A program made the translations under genes and the position numbers. A stretch of 64,000 nt of DNA from Leptodactylus fallax. Lineage: Eukaryota; Chordata; Amphibia; Anura; Leptodactylidae. The notes beneath the pieces were generated by a model. The model was not told the DNA's origin, made no database searches, and saw nothing but the letters and a program-made list of their open reading frames with translations. The DNA lies in the NCBI GenBank assembly GCA_947044405.1, contig CAMRHE010000207.1, forward strand, positions 1,002,001-1,066,000, in the 5' to 3' direction. Below, one piece after another: positions 53,580 to 64,000 of the stretch. The first letter of the stretch is position 1; every line of letters starts with the position of its first letter.

Positions 53580-53900
53580 TAAGGCTCATGAAAGTGGAGC
53601 ACTTTTATTTCTCAAGGAATTATAGCCAGTGCTCTGTCACTTACGTCTTTCTGCCATCTTTCTTTCCAATTTCGCATAGCTAACAGCACAGAAAATGCCC
53701 AGCAGGGATTAACATGGAAATAGCTGAAGTTAACAGTATTTAAATGACTTAGGAGTTAGCTGTAAGATTACTGTGTAATGGCCTAAAGGACCGCACTTTC
53801 TGACTTCTAGCTGAACTTTCTTATAGTATTAAGCTGAATATGATTTCTGCAGCCCGTGTATAAAGTAATCGAGGGAGATCATGGCTGCTTAGTATTTCCT
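53580..53900. other. Repeat-free AT-rich island
   Basis: Contains GCTAACAGCACAG, GAAGTTAACAGTATTTAAATG and GTGTAATGGCC in complex sequence, without repeat ends. Possibly regulatory; inference. Confidence 0.2.
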
Positions 53901-54297
53901 GGGCTTACACTTATATATTGCTCTTGTTCAAGCATTTTTATATTATAGGTTTTTTTTGTGCCAAGCCATTACCTATCCTAGAACATTGAACACAGTATGG
54001 ACCTGTGAAATGTTCTATTACAAGGTTATAGCTCCAGATTTATTCCCTGCAGGTCTCCCTTACTAGTGCCATCACAGCCCATCATTCCTTCCCAAGTCCT
54101 ATCTCTATCTGTCTCTATCAAACCAGAAAGTCCAAAGCAGCATATAATGGCAATGGGTGCAAATCCTGTGGATATGAGCAAAAATATCCACCAGCTCCAA
54201 TATGCTGAACAATAAGGCAGCACTCAAGATTTTGGGGGAAAAAAAGTGAATCTTTAGTCCAAAGTGACGTTTCGGTCCTAACAGGAACCTCTCCATC

Positions 54298-54913
54298 CAT
54301 CTGTCTCTCTATTCATCTTTCTCTCTCTCTTTCCATCTGTATTTCCATCTCTCTCTCTTTGCAGCTCTCTCTCTTTCCATCTCTCTCTCTTTCCATCTCT
54401 CTTTCCATCTCTCTCTTTCCATCTTTCTCCATTTCTCTCTCTTTCCATCTTTCTCTCTCTCTCTTTCCATCTCTCTCTCTCTTTGCAGCTCTCTCTCTTT
54501 CCATCTCTCTCTCTTTCCATCTCTCTCTTTCTCCATCTCTCTCTCTCCATCTCTCTTTCTCCATCTCTCTCTCTCCATCTCTCTCTCTCTCTCCATCTCT
54601 CTCTCTCTCCATCTCTCTCTCTCCATCTCTCTCTTTCCATCTCTCTCTTTCCATCTCTCTCTTTCCATCTCTCTCTTTCCATCTCTCTCTCTTTCCATCT
54701 CTCTCTTTCCATCTTTCTCCATCTCTCTCTCTCCATCTCTCTCCATTTCTCTCTCTCTTTCCATCTTTCTCTCTCTCTTTCCATCTTTCTCTCTCTCTTT
54801 CCATCTTTCTCTCTCTCTCTTTCCATCTTTCTCTCTCTCTCTTTCCATCTTTCTCTCTCTCTCTCTTTCCATCTTTCTCTCTCTCTCTCTTTCCCTTTTT
54901 CTCTCTCTCTCTT

Positions 54914-54953
<40 letters not shown>

Positions 54954-55874
54954 TTTCTCTCTCTCTCTCTCTCTCTCTTTCCATCTTTCTCTCTCTCTCT
55001 CTTTCCATCTTTCTCTCTCTCTCTCTCTCCATCTTTCTCTCTCTCTCTCTTTCCATCTTTCTCTCTCTCTCTCTCTCTTTCCATCTTTCTCTCTCTCTCT
55101 CTCTTTCCATCTTTCTCTCTTTCTCTCTCTCTTTCCATCTTCTCTCTCTCTCTCTCTCTCTCTTTCCATCTTTCTCTCTCTCTCTCTCTCTCTCTCTTTC
55201 CATCTTTCTCTCTCTCTCTCTTTCCATCTTTCTCTCTCTCTCTCTTTCCATCTTTCTCTCTCTCTCTCTCTCCATCTTTCTCTCTCTCTCTCTTTCCATC
55301 TTTCTCTCTCTCTCTTTCCATCTTTCTCTCTCTCACTCTTTCCATCTTTCTCTCTCTCTTTCCATCTTTCTCTCTCTCACTCTCTTTCCATCTTTCTCTC
55401 TCTTTCCATCTTTCTCTCTCTCACTCTCTTTCCATCTTTCTCTCTCTCTTTCCATCTTTCTCTCTCTCACTCTCTTTCCATCTTTCTCTCTCTCTTTCCA
55501 TCTTTCTCTCTCTCACTCTCTTTCCATCTTTCTCTCTCTCTTTCCATCTTTCTCTCTCTCACTCTCTTTCCATCTTTCTCTCTCTTTCCATCTTTCTCTC
55601 TCTCTCTTTCCATCTTTCTCTCTCTCTCTCTTTCCATCTTTCTCTCTCTCTCTCTCTTTCCATCTTTCTCTCTCTCTCTCTCTTTCCATCTTTCTCTCTC
55701 TCTCTTTCCATCTTTCTCTCTCTCTCTCTTTCCATCTTTCTCTCTCTCCCCTCTCTCTCTTTCCATCTTTCTCTCTCTCTCTTTCCATCTCTCTCTCTCG
55801 TTCTCTCTTTCCATCTTTCTCTCTCTTTCCATCTTTCTCTCTCTTTCCATCTGTCTATCATCTATCTATCATGA
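54298..55874. repeat. 1.58-kb polypyrimidine array (CTCTTTCCATCTTTCTC)n
   Basis: Almost pure C/T with scattered A on the plus strand, built from TTTCCATCTTTCTCTCTCTC units of 18-30 bp. Units containing CAC at about 55334, 55378, 55422, 55468, 55514 and 55560 are spaced 44-46 bp, showing a higher-order period. The right edge passes into (ATCT)n. Long serine/leucine/phenylalanine or arginine/glutamate frames (up to 535 codons) are products of the repeat on both strands and are not genes. Confidence 0.95.
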
Positions 55875-56458
55875 TGGCTGTCATAGTCCTGTTTCCATAT
55901 TGTCATTGTACGTGCACATATAAGCTGGTATTTATGACAGCCTACAATGTACCTTTAGAGCAATGAGTACAGGCTGTAATACAATAGTCTGTATCTGCAG
56001 ACAGATTGCAGGGAGTTTTATTTTCACCCATCATTCCTGTTGAATTATCAGAAAATCTGTAAAGAGGTTCATTCTGAGATGTCTAATTTTGTAGAAATAC
56101 GCCCCACTATCCCTTCTACACAGTAGAACAGACAGGGCTGTACCCCACATTCTACATACTGCACATATTTGTAGACCTAAGAAAAAGTAAAATAGAAAAT
56201 AATAAAATTGCTAGCAGTACTTTAGTGATCGCCTCCTCTTTCTTGATTCCCATCTGTTTCAAATTGCAGTAAAATTGAGAAATATATATCCTTACAGGCA
56301 CTTTAATTTTATCTCTGAATTTCCAATACCATGAGGGCAAATTATTTTAGAAAAGCAAGAGGCTAGGGTGTTTTCTGATAATATAGTTGGGTGGTAACAG
56401 AAACCTCCCACTACTACTCTGACTTCAGTTGAAGTCATACTATAACATAAAAAACTAT

Positions 56459-56696
56459 AATGGGCAGCAGGGTGGTCAGTGGTTAGCACTGCAGCCTTGC
56501 AGCGCTGGAGTCCTGGGTTCACATCCTGCAAGGAGTTTGTATGTTCTGCGTGGGTTTCCTCTGGGTACTCCGGTTTCTTCCCAAGACATACTGATAGGGA
56601 TTTTAGATTGTGAGCCCTATATGGAGACAGTGACAGTGACAGTGATGTGGAACATGATGGTGCTATGTAAGTAAGAGAAATAAATATATATAACAT
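56459..56696 (+). mobile_element. tRNA-derived SINE (V-SINE-like)
   Basis: GGTGGTCAGTGGTTAGCACTG gives a tRNA-like A box, and GTCCTGGGTTCACATCC a B box, so it carries an internal RNA polymerase III promoter. The body CAAGGAGTTTGTATGTTCTG, GTGGGTTTCCTCTGGGTACTC and AAGACATACTGATAGGGATT is that of a SINE common to frogs and fish, and the tail is AAATAAATATA. Small internal deletions are visible against the form I remember, so the copy is old. The name V-SINE is from memory. Confidence 0.7.
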
Positions 56697-56796
56697 CCAC
56701 CTTAGGCTTTATTCAGATGACTGTGATGCAAAGCGGCCATGACGTCTTGCTGAAACCTCATCTACAAATGTAGTATGTGAATGGGCAGGATATGAC

Positions 56797-57012
56797 TTAA
56801 GCCCCTTGCACATGACAGTGTGCTAGGTCAGTGTGGTATCTGGGTAGCACACTGATCCACTGTGCACATGACTGTGAATTACACAATCCTGTGTGCGACT
56901 GACCGTCCGGGCTGCAAAATATGGAGCAGGTCCTATTCCTGTCCGGTTTTGCAGCCGTGCAAGCACGGCCAGTGCACGGGCGGTGGCTAGCATACACTTG
57001 TGTGCAACCCGC
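56797..57012. mobile_element. Miniature element, family N copy 3
   Basis: TAA, GCCCCTTGCACATGACAG on the left and GTGTGCAACCCGCC, TAA on the right. GTGTGCTAGGTCAGTGTGG and GCACACTGATCCACTG are inverse within it. It shares its right TAA with the next element. Confidence 0.6.
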
Positions 57013-57295
57013 CTAAGGTTGGGTTCACACTTGCGGCGAGTGTGCGCTTACATCCTCTGCACTGCGAAGACTGCATGTCCGACTTTATTTCCAGTGAAAA
57101 AAAACGGCTTCGCGGCGTAGAGGGTGTAAGCGCACACCCGCGCATTGCTTTAAAACCCCATTCAACCATTCAAGTGAATGGGGTTTTAAGCAATGCGTCG
57201 CAAACCTTCCCCTATACAGCGCCTATCCAGTTTTCCGACATTTAGGTCGGATTCACGGCGGACAGAGTGCCGCCGCAAGTGTGAACTCACCCTTA
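57013..57295. mobile_element. Miniature element with long hairpin, family B-like
   Basis: GGTTGGGTTCACACTTGCGGC and GCCGCAAGTGTGAACTCACCC are strong inverted ends. The center holds GCATTGCTTTAAAACCCC and its inverse GGGGTTTTAAGCAATGC at 57143-57198. About 280 bp without coding capacity. Confidence 0.75.
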
Positions 57296-57539
57296 GACTC
57301 ATTCACATACTGCAACAAAAACCCACATCGCAGGTCATTTGTTGCTTTGGATTTTACTCATGGCTTTCAGTCTTTGCCAACCCTCAGACATTTCTGCCAC
57401 AACAAAACACGCTTTGTGCGTTGGTATACATTTTGTTTTGTTTTTTCGTTTTTGTTTTTTTTTTAACTATACAGGCAGAGTTTGTTTTCCTGAAAACAAA
57501 AAAAGTTATACTGCCTGTCTTTGGCAGCCAATTGAGTTC

Positions 57540-58160
57540 TCGTGACAAGTAGCTCCTACGTGTAGTATTAGAGGTGACGCAACCTTGATCTTGTCGCTCC
57601 AGTCCATCTAAAGACGTATAAGTGGCCTCGCTTTATCATAGTCTCCCAGTCAGCAGCTGGCAGTTCATGAACTTTCAGCTTGTTCTATCTGATCATGATT
57701 TTTTTTTTTCTACTTTTTTTGGTGCGTATGTCTCAGGAAAGAGTCATTTGAGCTGTTACATCTTGGCATTCGTAGCTGGGAATTAGCTAAGCTGCATGCT
57801 GTCATGTGGCATGAGTTAACCGCAAGAGTCAGCTCTTGTTTGTCCGCAAATTACCAGGAACGGTTTTGTATGTAAGAAAAACACGTCTTGCCAGCGCCGC
57901 TTTCATTCAGACTAGAGCTTCACTTCAATTATGTCCAATTAACTTTTATTGCAGATAGCAGCGATAATTACTTCCAAAAATTGACTTGCCTGTGGTTATC
58001 CCAGGGCTAAAATATTAGCTTGATGGGTTTTAATAACGTGAAATGACGAAGTAGCGGCCTGTCTGTCCTCTGCTTACTGCCTCAATGCACCACGCGTTCT
58101 CTTCTACTTACTTTCATTATATGCTTTTCAACCCAGTCATGGTTATTATGAGGACTAATA
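57540..58160. other. Repeat-free island, possible conserved non-coding element
   Basis: Roughly 600 bp of complex sequence with no transposon ends, including GGAATTAGCTAAGCTGCATG, GTCCAATTAACTTTTATTGC and GCGATAATTACTTCC. These homeodomain-like words and evenly mixed texture are typical of vertebrate regulatory elements, but this is an inference. Confidence 0.35.
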
Positions 58161-58170
58161 TGGCGGTAGT

Positions 58171-58191
58171 TTTTTTTTTTTTTTTTTTTTA
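58171..58191. repeat. Poly-T tract
   Basis: About 21 T. Confidence 0.9.
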
Positions 58192-58343
58192 CTTTGGGTA
58201 TTACACATCAGGTGGCATTATTATTGCAGTTTGACGTGACATATTGCGATCTGCTTTGCTATGTGTATATTGTATACCATAGAAGGTCAGGAAAATCAAA
58301 AACGCATGTAGTTATAACTATATAAAGTACAAGATCCATGGCC

Positions 58344-58800
58344 TTTAAAGAGGACCTTTCACCTCCTACATCAATCCAAGTTCTTAGCATATGTTAACAG
58401 GTGACGCTCCACTGAATCCAGCACAGTTGGAATTTTCTCTCCAGCTCTCACCATTCCTGAGCCACAAGCGCAGTTAGTTTTGGTGCTTGATGTGCTATTT
58501 AAGCTCTGTAATGTCAGAAGGGCGGTGTCAGGCGGGGGGGGGGGCGATTCAGAGCTCCAATCAGAGGCAGTCAGTGTCAGAGTTCAGAATCACACGCCTT
58601 TGTCTGCTCTTGCCTGACACCGCCCACCTGACAATACAGAGCCTAAATAGTATATCAGGCACCAAAACTAACAGCACTGATTGCTCAGGAATGGTGGGGG
58701 CTAGAGAAGAAATTCCAACTGTGCCAGAATCAGTGGAGCAGCATCTATTAAATGATATAGAGAGCTGGACAACTTGTGGTGGTGAAAGGTCCTCTTTAAA
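58344..58800. mobile_element. Family E fold-back element, cleanest copy (457 bp)
   Basis: TTTAAAGAGGACCTTTCAC and GTGAAAGGTCCTCTTTAAA are perfect 19-bp inverses. The arms continue with CACCATTCCTGAGC against GCTCAGGAATGGTG, AACTAACTGCGC-like words against AACTAACAGC, and GGGCGGTGTCAGGC against GCCTGACACCGCCC. A 10-G run marks the loop side. No coding capacity. Confidence 0.85.
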
Positions 58801-59064
58801 TGGTGTACAATGTACAGTTTACCGCAACTGATAGCCTATAACAAATATGAAGGTGTCTACTGTGTGTTTATGCACTCGTCTGCATTATGGGTCAGTTTTG
58901 TAGGGTGCTTTAAGGATTCTTGAGGTCTCTACTGTACATCAGTATGAATCGGATTTCATTCAAAAGTTCTTTCTGCTGGATTATGATCTACAGAAGGGAA
59001 AGAGAATCATAGTATGCTCTATCATATAGGGTTTTACAGAGTTACTCTACCAGAGGAGCATTGC

Positions 59065-59373
59065 TTCTGGAGGAAATTTACTAACCCATCAACACCAGTT
59101 TTCTGGTGTAAATGGGTCTAATTGTGGCGCAACTATGGCACATGGTTCTTTCTTGTGTCAAAGATGCACCACATTGTTCCTCCTGCACCCACCCCGCTTT
59201 GCCATTTTTAATTTACTATAACTCACACCACAAAGCTGGTGTGAGTTATATCTGAAATCTACGCCAGTTCCTGACTGGCACAGATTTCAGTTTAGGCGCA
59301 GGGTAGTGTGCCAGCTGGGAATTTGTTCAATAAAGTATTCTATTCTATTCTATTCTATTCATAAATTCCCCCA
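59065..59373. mobile_element. Miniature element (AATTTACTAA ... ATAAATTCCCCC)
   Basis: GGAAATTTACTAACCC at the left resembles the inverse of ATAAATTCCCCCAG at the right. Palindromes such as TAACTCACACC / GGTGTGAGTTA lie near the middle. Confidence 0.45.
59333..59360. repeat. (TATTC)n microsatellite
   Basis: About five and a half pentanucleotide units within the element's right arm. Confidence 0.9.
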
Positions 59374-59379
59374 GTATCT

Positions 59380-60930
59380 CCGTCTGTAGTACCTACCCTA
59401 AAGGGTCCCATACACATAAGAGAAAGCTGACTGGATGACTTTCTTCTGTGTATGGTGGCCCATACATGTGAGAACACATGCAGACTCAACCAAACTCTGC
59501 TGCATGTGAGCAGAGTGGAATAGCTGTTGGCTGAAAGTGAAAAATAGAGGAACATAAAAATAGTCATACTATAGTTATAGTTATCACTTGACCAATTGTT
59601 CGACTGACAGCTATTTCACCTGATCTCCCCATAGACATGCACTCTTGGCTCAGATTAGCCATGAATTTGTACTGAATAGGACAGGGGAAGAAGCTGTCTA
59701 GTGTGCCCCAGAACTTAAGGATCGGGCAGTTGAATTCCAATTGTTTGATCCTTATCTTGACCAACATCTGCCATCAGAAGGTCCTCGTACACATTAGATG
59801 GTCAACTGGTCCCATTGAAGTTGCCAGATTTGGCCTACAATCATCTAACATATATGGGCTGCTGTGGCCTATTGGAGTATTTTAGTTTGCAGAGCAACAT
59901 GGCAATTTTTTTGCTAGTTTGCTTTTTCAGTTTTATGAACTTTTAATTTCTAATTTCCTAATAAAATCACATTAGTCTCTTAATATTGCCAGTGTGTAAT
60001 TTGGTGCCACCGGCAATACGAAATAGATGCAAGAGAAGCTGAAGACTGCTAAGGGATATCGAGTCATGACCCCGAAATGAGATTTGCTAATTGAGACTCT
60101 GGAAATGAAAAATGTGTCCTATGAGTCAGGAGGATATTCCGGCTGTCTTAAAGGCCAGGGACAGGTGGTGGCTTACAGCAGTATTTACTCAATCTTATAT
60201 CCCTTTAACCCTATTTTACTGTGGCAGTCAGATGTGTGTATTGTTGGTGACTGTGTAATTCTACATTCCTATGCACATGTTTTATAAGAAAGGACGATGG
60301 GTTTCAGGCAATTTCTGAGCAGATTCCACCTCAAAATTATCTCCAGATTCCGTCCGGCATCTCCCTCCCCTTGTTTTCAGTTGGAGGTGGTGACAGACCC
60401 TTCTTTATTTCAGCACACTGAAGTGTTCTGCTTGATCTTGTTGCGGATTCCACAGCCAACTCGGCCACAGAAATGGCAGCGCAAGGCTCAGGCTGGTTAG
60501 CCCTATTGTCTCTGATGGTAATCGGTAAGCGAATCCATGGCTTAAAGCTGAAACTTTGCTTTGACTTTCTACCGCAGGCTCCACAGGCCCGAAATTTAGA
60601 GAGGAATCTGAGGTGGAAGATCTCCTCAAATTCCTCTCTCCTGTGAATGACCCCATACAATGCTGCTGTAGTTGGCATAAATCCAAAGAAAATGTCTCAG
60701 ACCTGATACTCTGGACACAGCTGGGGTGTACGGCTTCCAAGCTTGTGTCCTGATGACTTGCTCTTCTTCGGTCAGTTCAGATGGTTTACATACATCAGGA
60801 CCCCTCCCCATGGCGCTACTAAGCCCTACTTAGGTTACCTTAGAGCTTTATGGCGACAATTCTATGGTATGGTCTTGTGTCCATAATAGGAACATTAAAA
60901 TATAGCTGTATTATGATCATCTTAATCCGG
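59380..60930. other. Mostly unassigned sequence
   Basis: No transposon ends recognised with confidence. 59990-60140 is complex (GGATATCGAGTCATGACC, TTTGCTAATTGAGACTC) and may be unique. Short frames near 60337-60740 overlap inverse words (CAGCGCAAGGCTCAGG, CTCCACAGGCCCGAAATT) and are not credible genes. Confidence 0.3.
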
Positions 60931-60936
60931 ATTTAA

Positions 60937-61080
60937 AGGGTTTGTACAGGATTAGAAAGCCATGGCTACTTTCTTTCAAAAACAACTTGCATCCGTCGAT
61001 AGGTTGATGTGGTATTGTGGCTCAGTTTCATTCACTGCAGTGTGACCCCATACACTTTTATTATGCTGCAGCATAGCATG
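60937..61080. mobile_element. Family F/I fragment
   Basis: TTAAAGGGTTTGTACAGGATTAG, CCATGGCTACTTTCTTTC and TGTGGCTCAGTTTCATTCACTG are words shared with family I and F copies. Confidence 0.4.
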
Positions 61081-61140
61081 GGGCCCAGGCCTAAAAGCCC
61101 TAAGTAACACTTGCATATTATGGTTCTGTATTCATTCTGT

Positions 61141-61565
61141 TTAAAAGGGTTTTCCAGAGCGTTCATATTAATAACATCCCTTAAGATAGATCATCAATAT
61201 TTTTATCCTAAAAAAGCCCTTTAAGGATAAGTCATCAATATCAGATTAGTGGGCTCTAATACCCGGCATCCCCACCGATCAGCCGTTCTCAACAGCTAAT
61301 ATACAGAGACTGCAGCAGGAAGCAGATAGTGCTAGACTCTGTGTAGTGGCCAAGCCATGTTACTGCGGATGAGCTTTCATTCATTTGAATGGGAGCTAAG
61401 ATGCAATGACTTGGTTCAGCCACTACACAGAGAACAGCGCTGTCTGCTTCCAGCTCCATTCTCTATGTATCAGCTGCCAACAGCTGATCGGTAGGGATGC
61501 CAGGTGTCTGACCACCTCTGGTCTGATATTGATGACCTATTTCTAGCCTGGAAAACCCCTTTTAG
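61141..61565. mobile_element. Family F element, with repeated left end
   Basis: TTAAAAGGGTTTTCCAGAGC starts it and TAGCCTGGAAAACCCCTTTTA ends it. AGGATAAGTCATCAATATCAG mirrors CTGATATTGATGACCTATT, and CCGATCAGCCGTTC mirrors CAGCTGATCGG. A second TTAA-bordered joint at 61208-61221 suggests a small internal duplication. Confidence 0.6.
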
Positions 61566-61880
61566 TATTGGCCAATATATGTGATTGTGGGGGTTTGACA
61601 CGCAGGACCCCCACAGATAATTTAGTTGCAGTGTTCGGGTGAGTGCTACAGCCTCTTCGCTGAATACCAAAGTACATAATGTAGGGGCTTTTCTTGGTTT
61701 TGCAGCTTAGCCCCATTTATTTGAATGAGAATGAGCTGCTGCTGTACCATGTGATCAATGCATGTGACATCATCGGCGCAAGGAAGAGGCAGAAGTGCTG
61801 GGGAGGTCCATGGCCTTTTTAAGCAGCTTATAGGCATGGGTCCCAGGTGTCAGAGTTGCTCAGTATTGATGACCTATTCT
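61566..61880. mobile_element. Family F element, partial
   Basis: GGGGGTTTGACACGCAGGACCCCC near 61589 and GGGTCCCAGGTGTCAGAGTT near 61840 are inverse blocks, and TATTGATGACCTATTCTTAA closes it against family G. Confidence 0.5.
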
Positions 61881-62190
61881 TAAAGGGGTTTTACGGGCAA
61901 ATTTTTTATTTTTTTTAAATGGTCTGTTAGTGCTATTAATGGGTTAAAAGTACACCCATATACTTTTAGCAGTGTTTTGAGTGATTTCTGGTTTTCTCTG
62001 GGAGCTCTTGGCATCTTCTGCATTTATTTACATGGTGTTAGCTTCCTGCTATGTAACTTCCTGTGTTCCTTCCACACTACCTCCCTGTCACTGCTCCCCC
62101 CCTCTCACTCCATTACACCCCTCCCTGTTTCCCTAGTTAAGCTATCCCACCCACTACTACTAGCGTAGTATTAGTATTTGTTACTTTGTT
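61880..62190. mobile_element. Family G repeat copy 2
   Basis: TTAAAGGGGTTTTACGGGC starts it; the order of internal words matches 22454-22760 over about 280 bp. A T-rich tract follows the left end in both copies. Confidence 0.65.
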
Positions 62191-62344
62191 CATCCATCCT
62201 ATAAACCATCCTTTTACTAAAAAGAAAAACTTACAGGACCAAATATAATATACCATTGCTCTGGACAGTGGGGTACCAATGCTACATAAAGATTGTTGGG
62301 TCTGATTAGTTTCATTTAATTAGAAATGTTACTAAAATCAGACA

Positions 62345-62838
62345 CTAAAGGCAGTCTACCCCCTCCCCAAGCATATTCGGACAACATTGTGTTACATGGG
62401 GCATTACAAGTCATAACCAACATACCTTTGGTATAGAGGTCACTTTTGTAGATTTGTAGAGAAATGGCTTTGAAGTTTTATGCAAATTAGACATTTGGTG
62501 CACTGGGGGTGGGCCTTTAGCTTTCTGGGGCACCGATCTTACCACTCAGACCCCTACCATCTCCTGTCTGCATCACCCCTTGCAGTGAGAGTTGATCCTC
62601 GCACTGCTATGACATCACCTATCCTACTTGAGCAGCAGGAGCAGTGCTCTCAGGGCTGAAGACCCGCCCCCATTGCACCAACAGCCTGATTTGCATAAGA
62701 CTTCAAAGTTGTTTTTTTCCCCCAAATCTACAAAAGTGACCTACATAACAAAGGTATGTTGTTTATGACTTGTAATGCCCTATATAACACAGCGGTGACA
62801 GTCGAATATGCTTGGGGGGAGGTGATAGACTCCCTTTA
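62345..62838. mobile_element. Fold-back element (AAAGGGAGTCTATC ends)
   Basis: CTAAAGGCAGTCTACCCCCTCC and GGAGGTGATAGACTCCCTTTAAG are inverted ends. AAGCATATTCGGACAAC mirrors GTCGAATATGCTT, TTACAAGTCATAACCAACATAC mirrors GTATGTTGTTTATGAC, and CACTTTTGTAGATTTG mirrors CAAATCTACAAAAGTG. About 494 bp without coding capacity. Confidence 0.8.
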
Positions 62839-62844
62839 AGAAGA

Positions 62845-63720
62845 ATTTTACCACTAAAGTGAATGGGTTTTGTTTGGCCATTTCTTGTTATTTACCAAGT
62901 ACCTGTTTTATATGAATGGCTTCCTATTGTGTGTTTGAAGCCAGGTACTATGTTGTGAAACTGGATCGCTTGTATTTATTTTAGCTAAGCATGTGACATC
63001 GAAGTCTCTGTAGTCAATAGAGTTGTGTCCTCTCAGCGTCTAAGTGTCACATATTATTATGTCTAGTAACAAATATCTCTACAGGAAGGTATAAAGACCT
63101 AACTAAAAAGCGAGAGATAGAAAGACACCATGGGGACTGAAAAAAACAGACAAAACAATAACCACGACAGGAAAGTGTACGCGGCTCAAAAAGCCTAAAG
63201 TTTTACTATTTACCTACTGCAGCCCTGTGTAGAGTAGACATGTTGTGGAGCTCTGTATGGACTGTCTAACGCTTCTAGAATATACAATTACTATTAATTT
63301 GCATATTCAGGTAATAGGGGAATTTTTATAACTAGATATACGTATTCCAACAATAGACAACTTTTACTGTAGCCTTTATTATAGCCACTCAAAATGCACA
63401 TGGCATACCCAAGAATCGGCCATAGACCATGGTGTAATAGTTTTCTCATGGCTGGAAGCAAAGTTGGTGAGTACCGCAATCTGTTGTTGGAATTTACTCG
63501 GACTGCCATTGTATGGTTATCAGTCATTTCTTTTGGCCGAATACAGACACTGCATCGTTTTGTGTGGTTTTCTGTTGTTTCCAATAACTGCCAACATGGC
63601 GGCTATGGAGCCAGTGGACTCAAGAAGGCGATCTATTGGTTTTCATCCAATAGGTAATTGTCGTTATCATGTACCATTTGTGGGATCTCCTTAACTTTGC
63701 CATTACCGTTGTTACTGAAC
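62845..63720. other. Unassigned sequence
   Basis: No repeat ends recognised. Frames near 63294-63694 on both strands overlap and none has family resemblance. Confidence 0.3.
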
Positions 63721-63723
63721 AGT

Positions 63724-64000
63724 TAAAGGGTAACTATTTTTTTCCTAAAATTTTGGACACATCCTAGTGACACATCAGAAGTTTTACATTGGTGGGGGTC
63801 TGAGTGCTGATACCATACAAGACCAGTAAAAGCAAGGGTCTCTGGCCTGCTCAGCTCTCCTCGGACCCATATGCTTGCAGAATCTCTACTGTTTGGTTAG
63901 AGCTATGCAGAACGGACACAGAACTTCTGCCCCTTGTTCTTTGTGAACAGTGGGGGTCTCAACACTAGGACCCAACCCAGTTAAAATGTCGGACAAGTAT
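63724..64000. mobile_element. Interspersed repeat running off the window
   Basis: TTAAAGGGTAACTATTTTTTTCC starts it, and CACATCAGAAGTTTTACATTGG, GGTGGGGGTCTGAGTGCTG match a very common frog repeat as I remember it. The right end is outside the window. Confidence 0.45.

Noticed and set aside
54359..55966. Very long open frames (up to 535 codons plus-strand, 355 minus-strand)
   Set aside because: They lie in a C/T microsatellite and read only Ser/Leu/Phe/His/Pro/Ile or Arg/Glu/Lys/Met/Asp/Gly. Several frames are open at once, which simple repeats produce.
56459..56540. Functional tRNA gene
   Set aside because: A- and B-box-like words are present but no cloverleaf closes, and the body continues into a SINE.
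1..64000. An intact novel multi-gene system
   Set aside because: No run of neighbouring credible genes exists on either strand; the apparent structure is transposons, palindromes and tandem repeats.

Overview
The window reads as non-coding DNA from a large, repeat-rich vertebrate genome, most likely a frog or toad. The evidence is the repeat content: Tc1-like transposons, a tRNA-headed SINE of the kind found in amphibians and fish, and many short GC-rich miniature transposons with ends such as GGCTAGGTTCACAC or TTTAAAGAGGACC. There are also fold-back elements, hAT-like remnants, long A/T homopolymers, microsatellites and three large tandem arrays. Nothing bacterial or viral is visible, and no complete host gene can be read. 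The longest open frames lie in simple repeats.

Layout. 0.4-2.4 kb: back-to-back miniature elements. 3.3-3.9 kb: one miniature element inside another. 4.3-5.0 kb: a repeat mosaic holding a SINE head. 6.3-6.9 and 9.3-12.4 kb: more miniature elements, and a deleted Tc1 with a miniature element inside it. 14.7-17.3 kb: an old truncated Tc1 split by a much younger 1,680-bp Tc1-like element that has 221/222-bp terminal inverted repeats about 98% identical to each other, DD35E spacing, and a transposase broken by one frameshift and a D-to-Y change at the first catalytic position. 18.3-19.5 kb: a ~32-bp minisatellite. 21.6-23.1 kb: nested fold-back elements. 23.9-24.4 kb: another deleted Tc1. 30.2-33.3 kb: two long palindromes. 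34.8-35.3 kb: a non-autonomous hAT element with a perfect 8-bp target duplication. 36-44 kb: fold-back and miniature elements. 45.6-47.4 kb: a 43-bp minisatellite with C-rich scars. 54.3-55.9 kb: a 1.6-kb almost pure C/T array. 56.5-63 kb: a SINE and many miniature elements.

Possible host gene content is slight. A 103-codon open frame on the minus strand (13093-12782) has balanced codons and a poly(A) signal 125 nt downstream, and may be a terminal exon. Short stretches at 8643-8744, 25165-25225 and 40292-40353 (+) have splice-like borders and an open frame. 14486-14581 and 45098-45222 look like untranslated exons. I recognise none of the encoded peptides. Several repeat-free AT-rich islands may be conserved regulatory DNA, but that needs cross-species alignment. 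The sequence record is mainly a layered history of transposon insertion; at least seven nesting events can be read.
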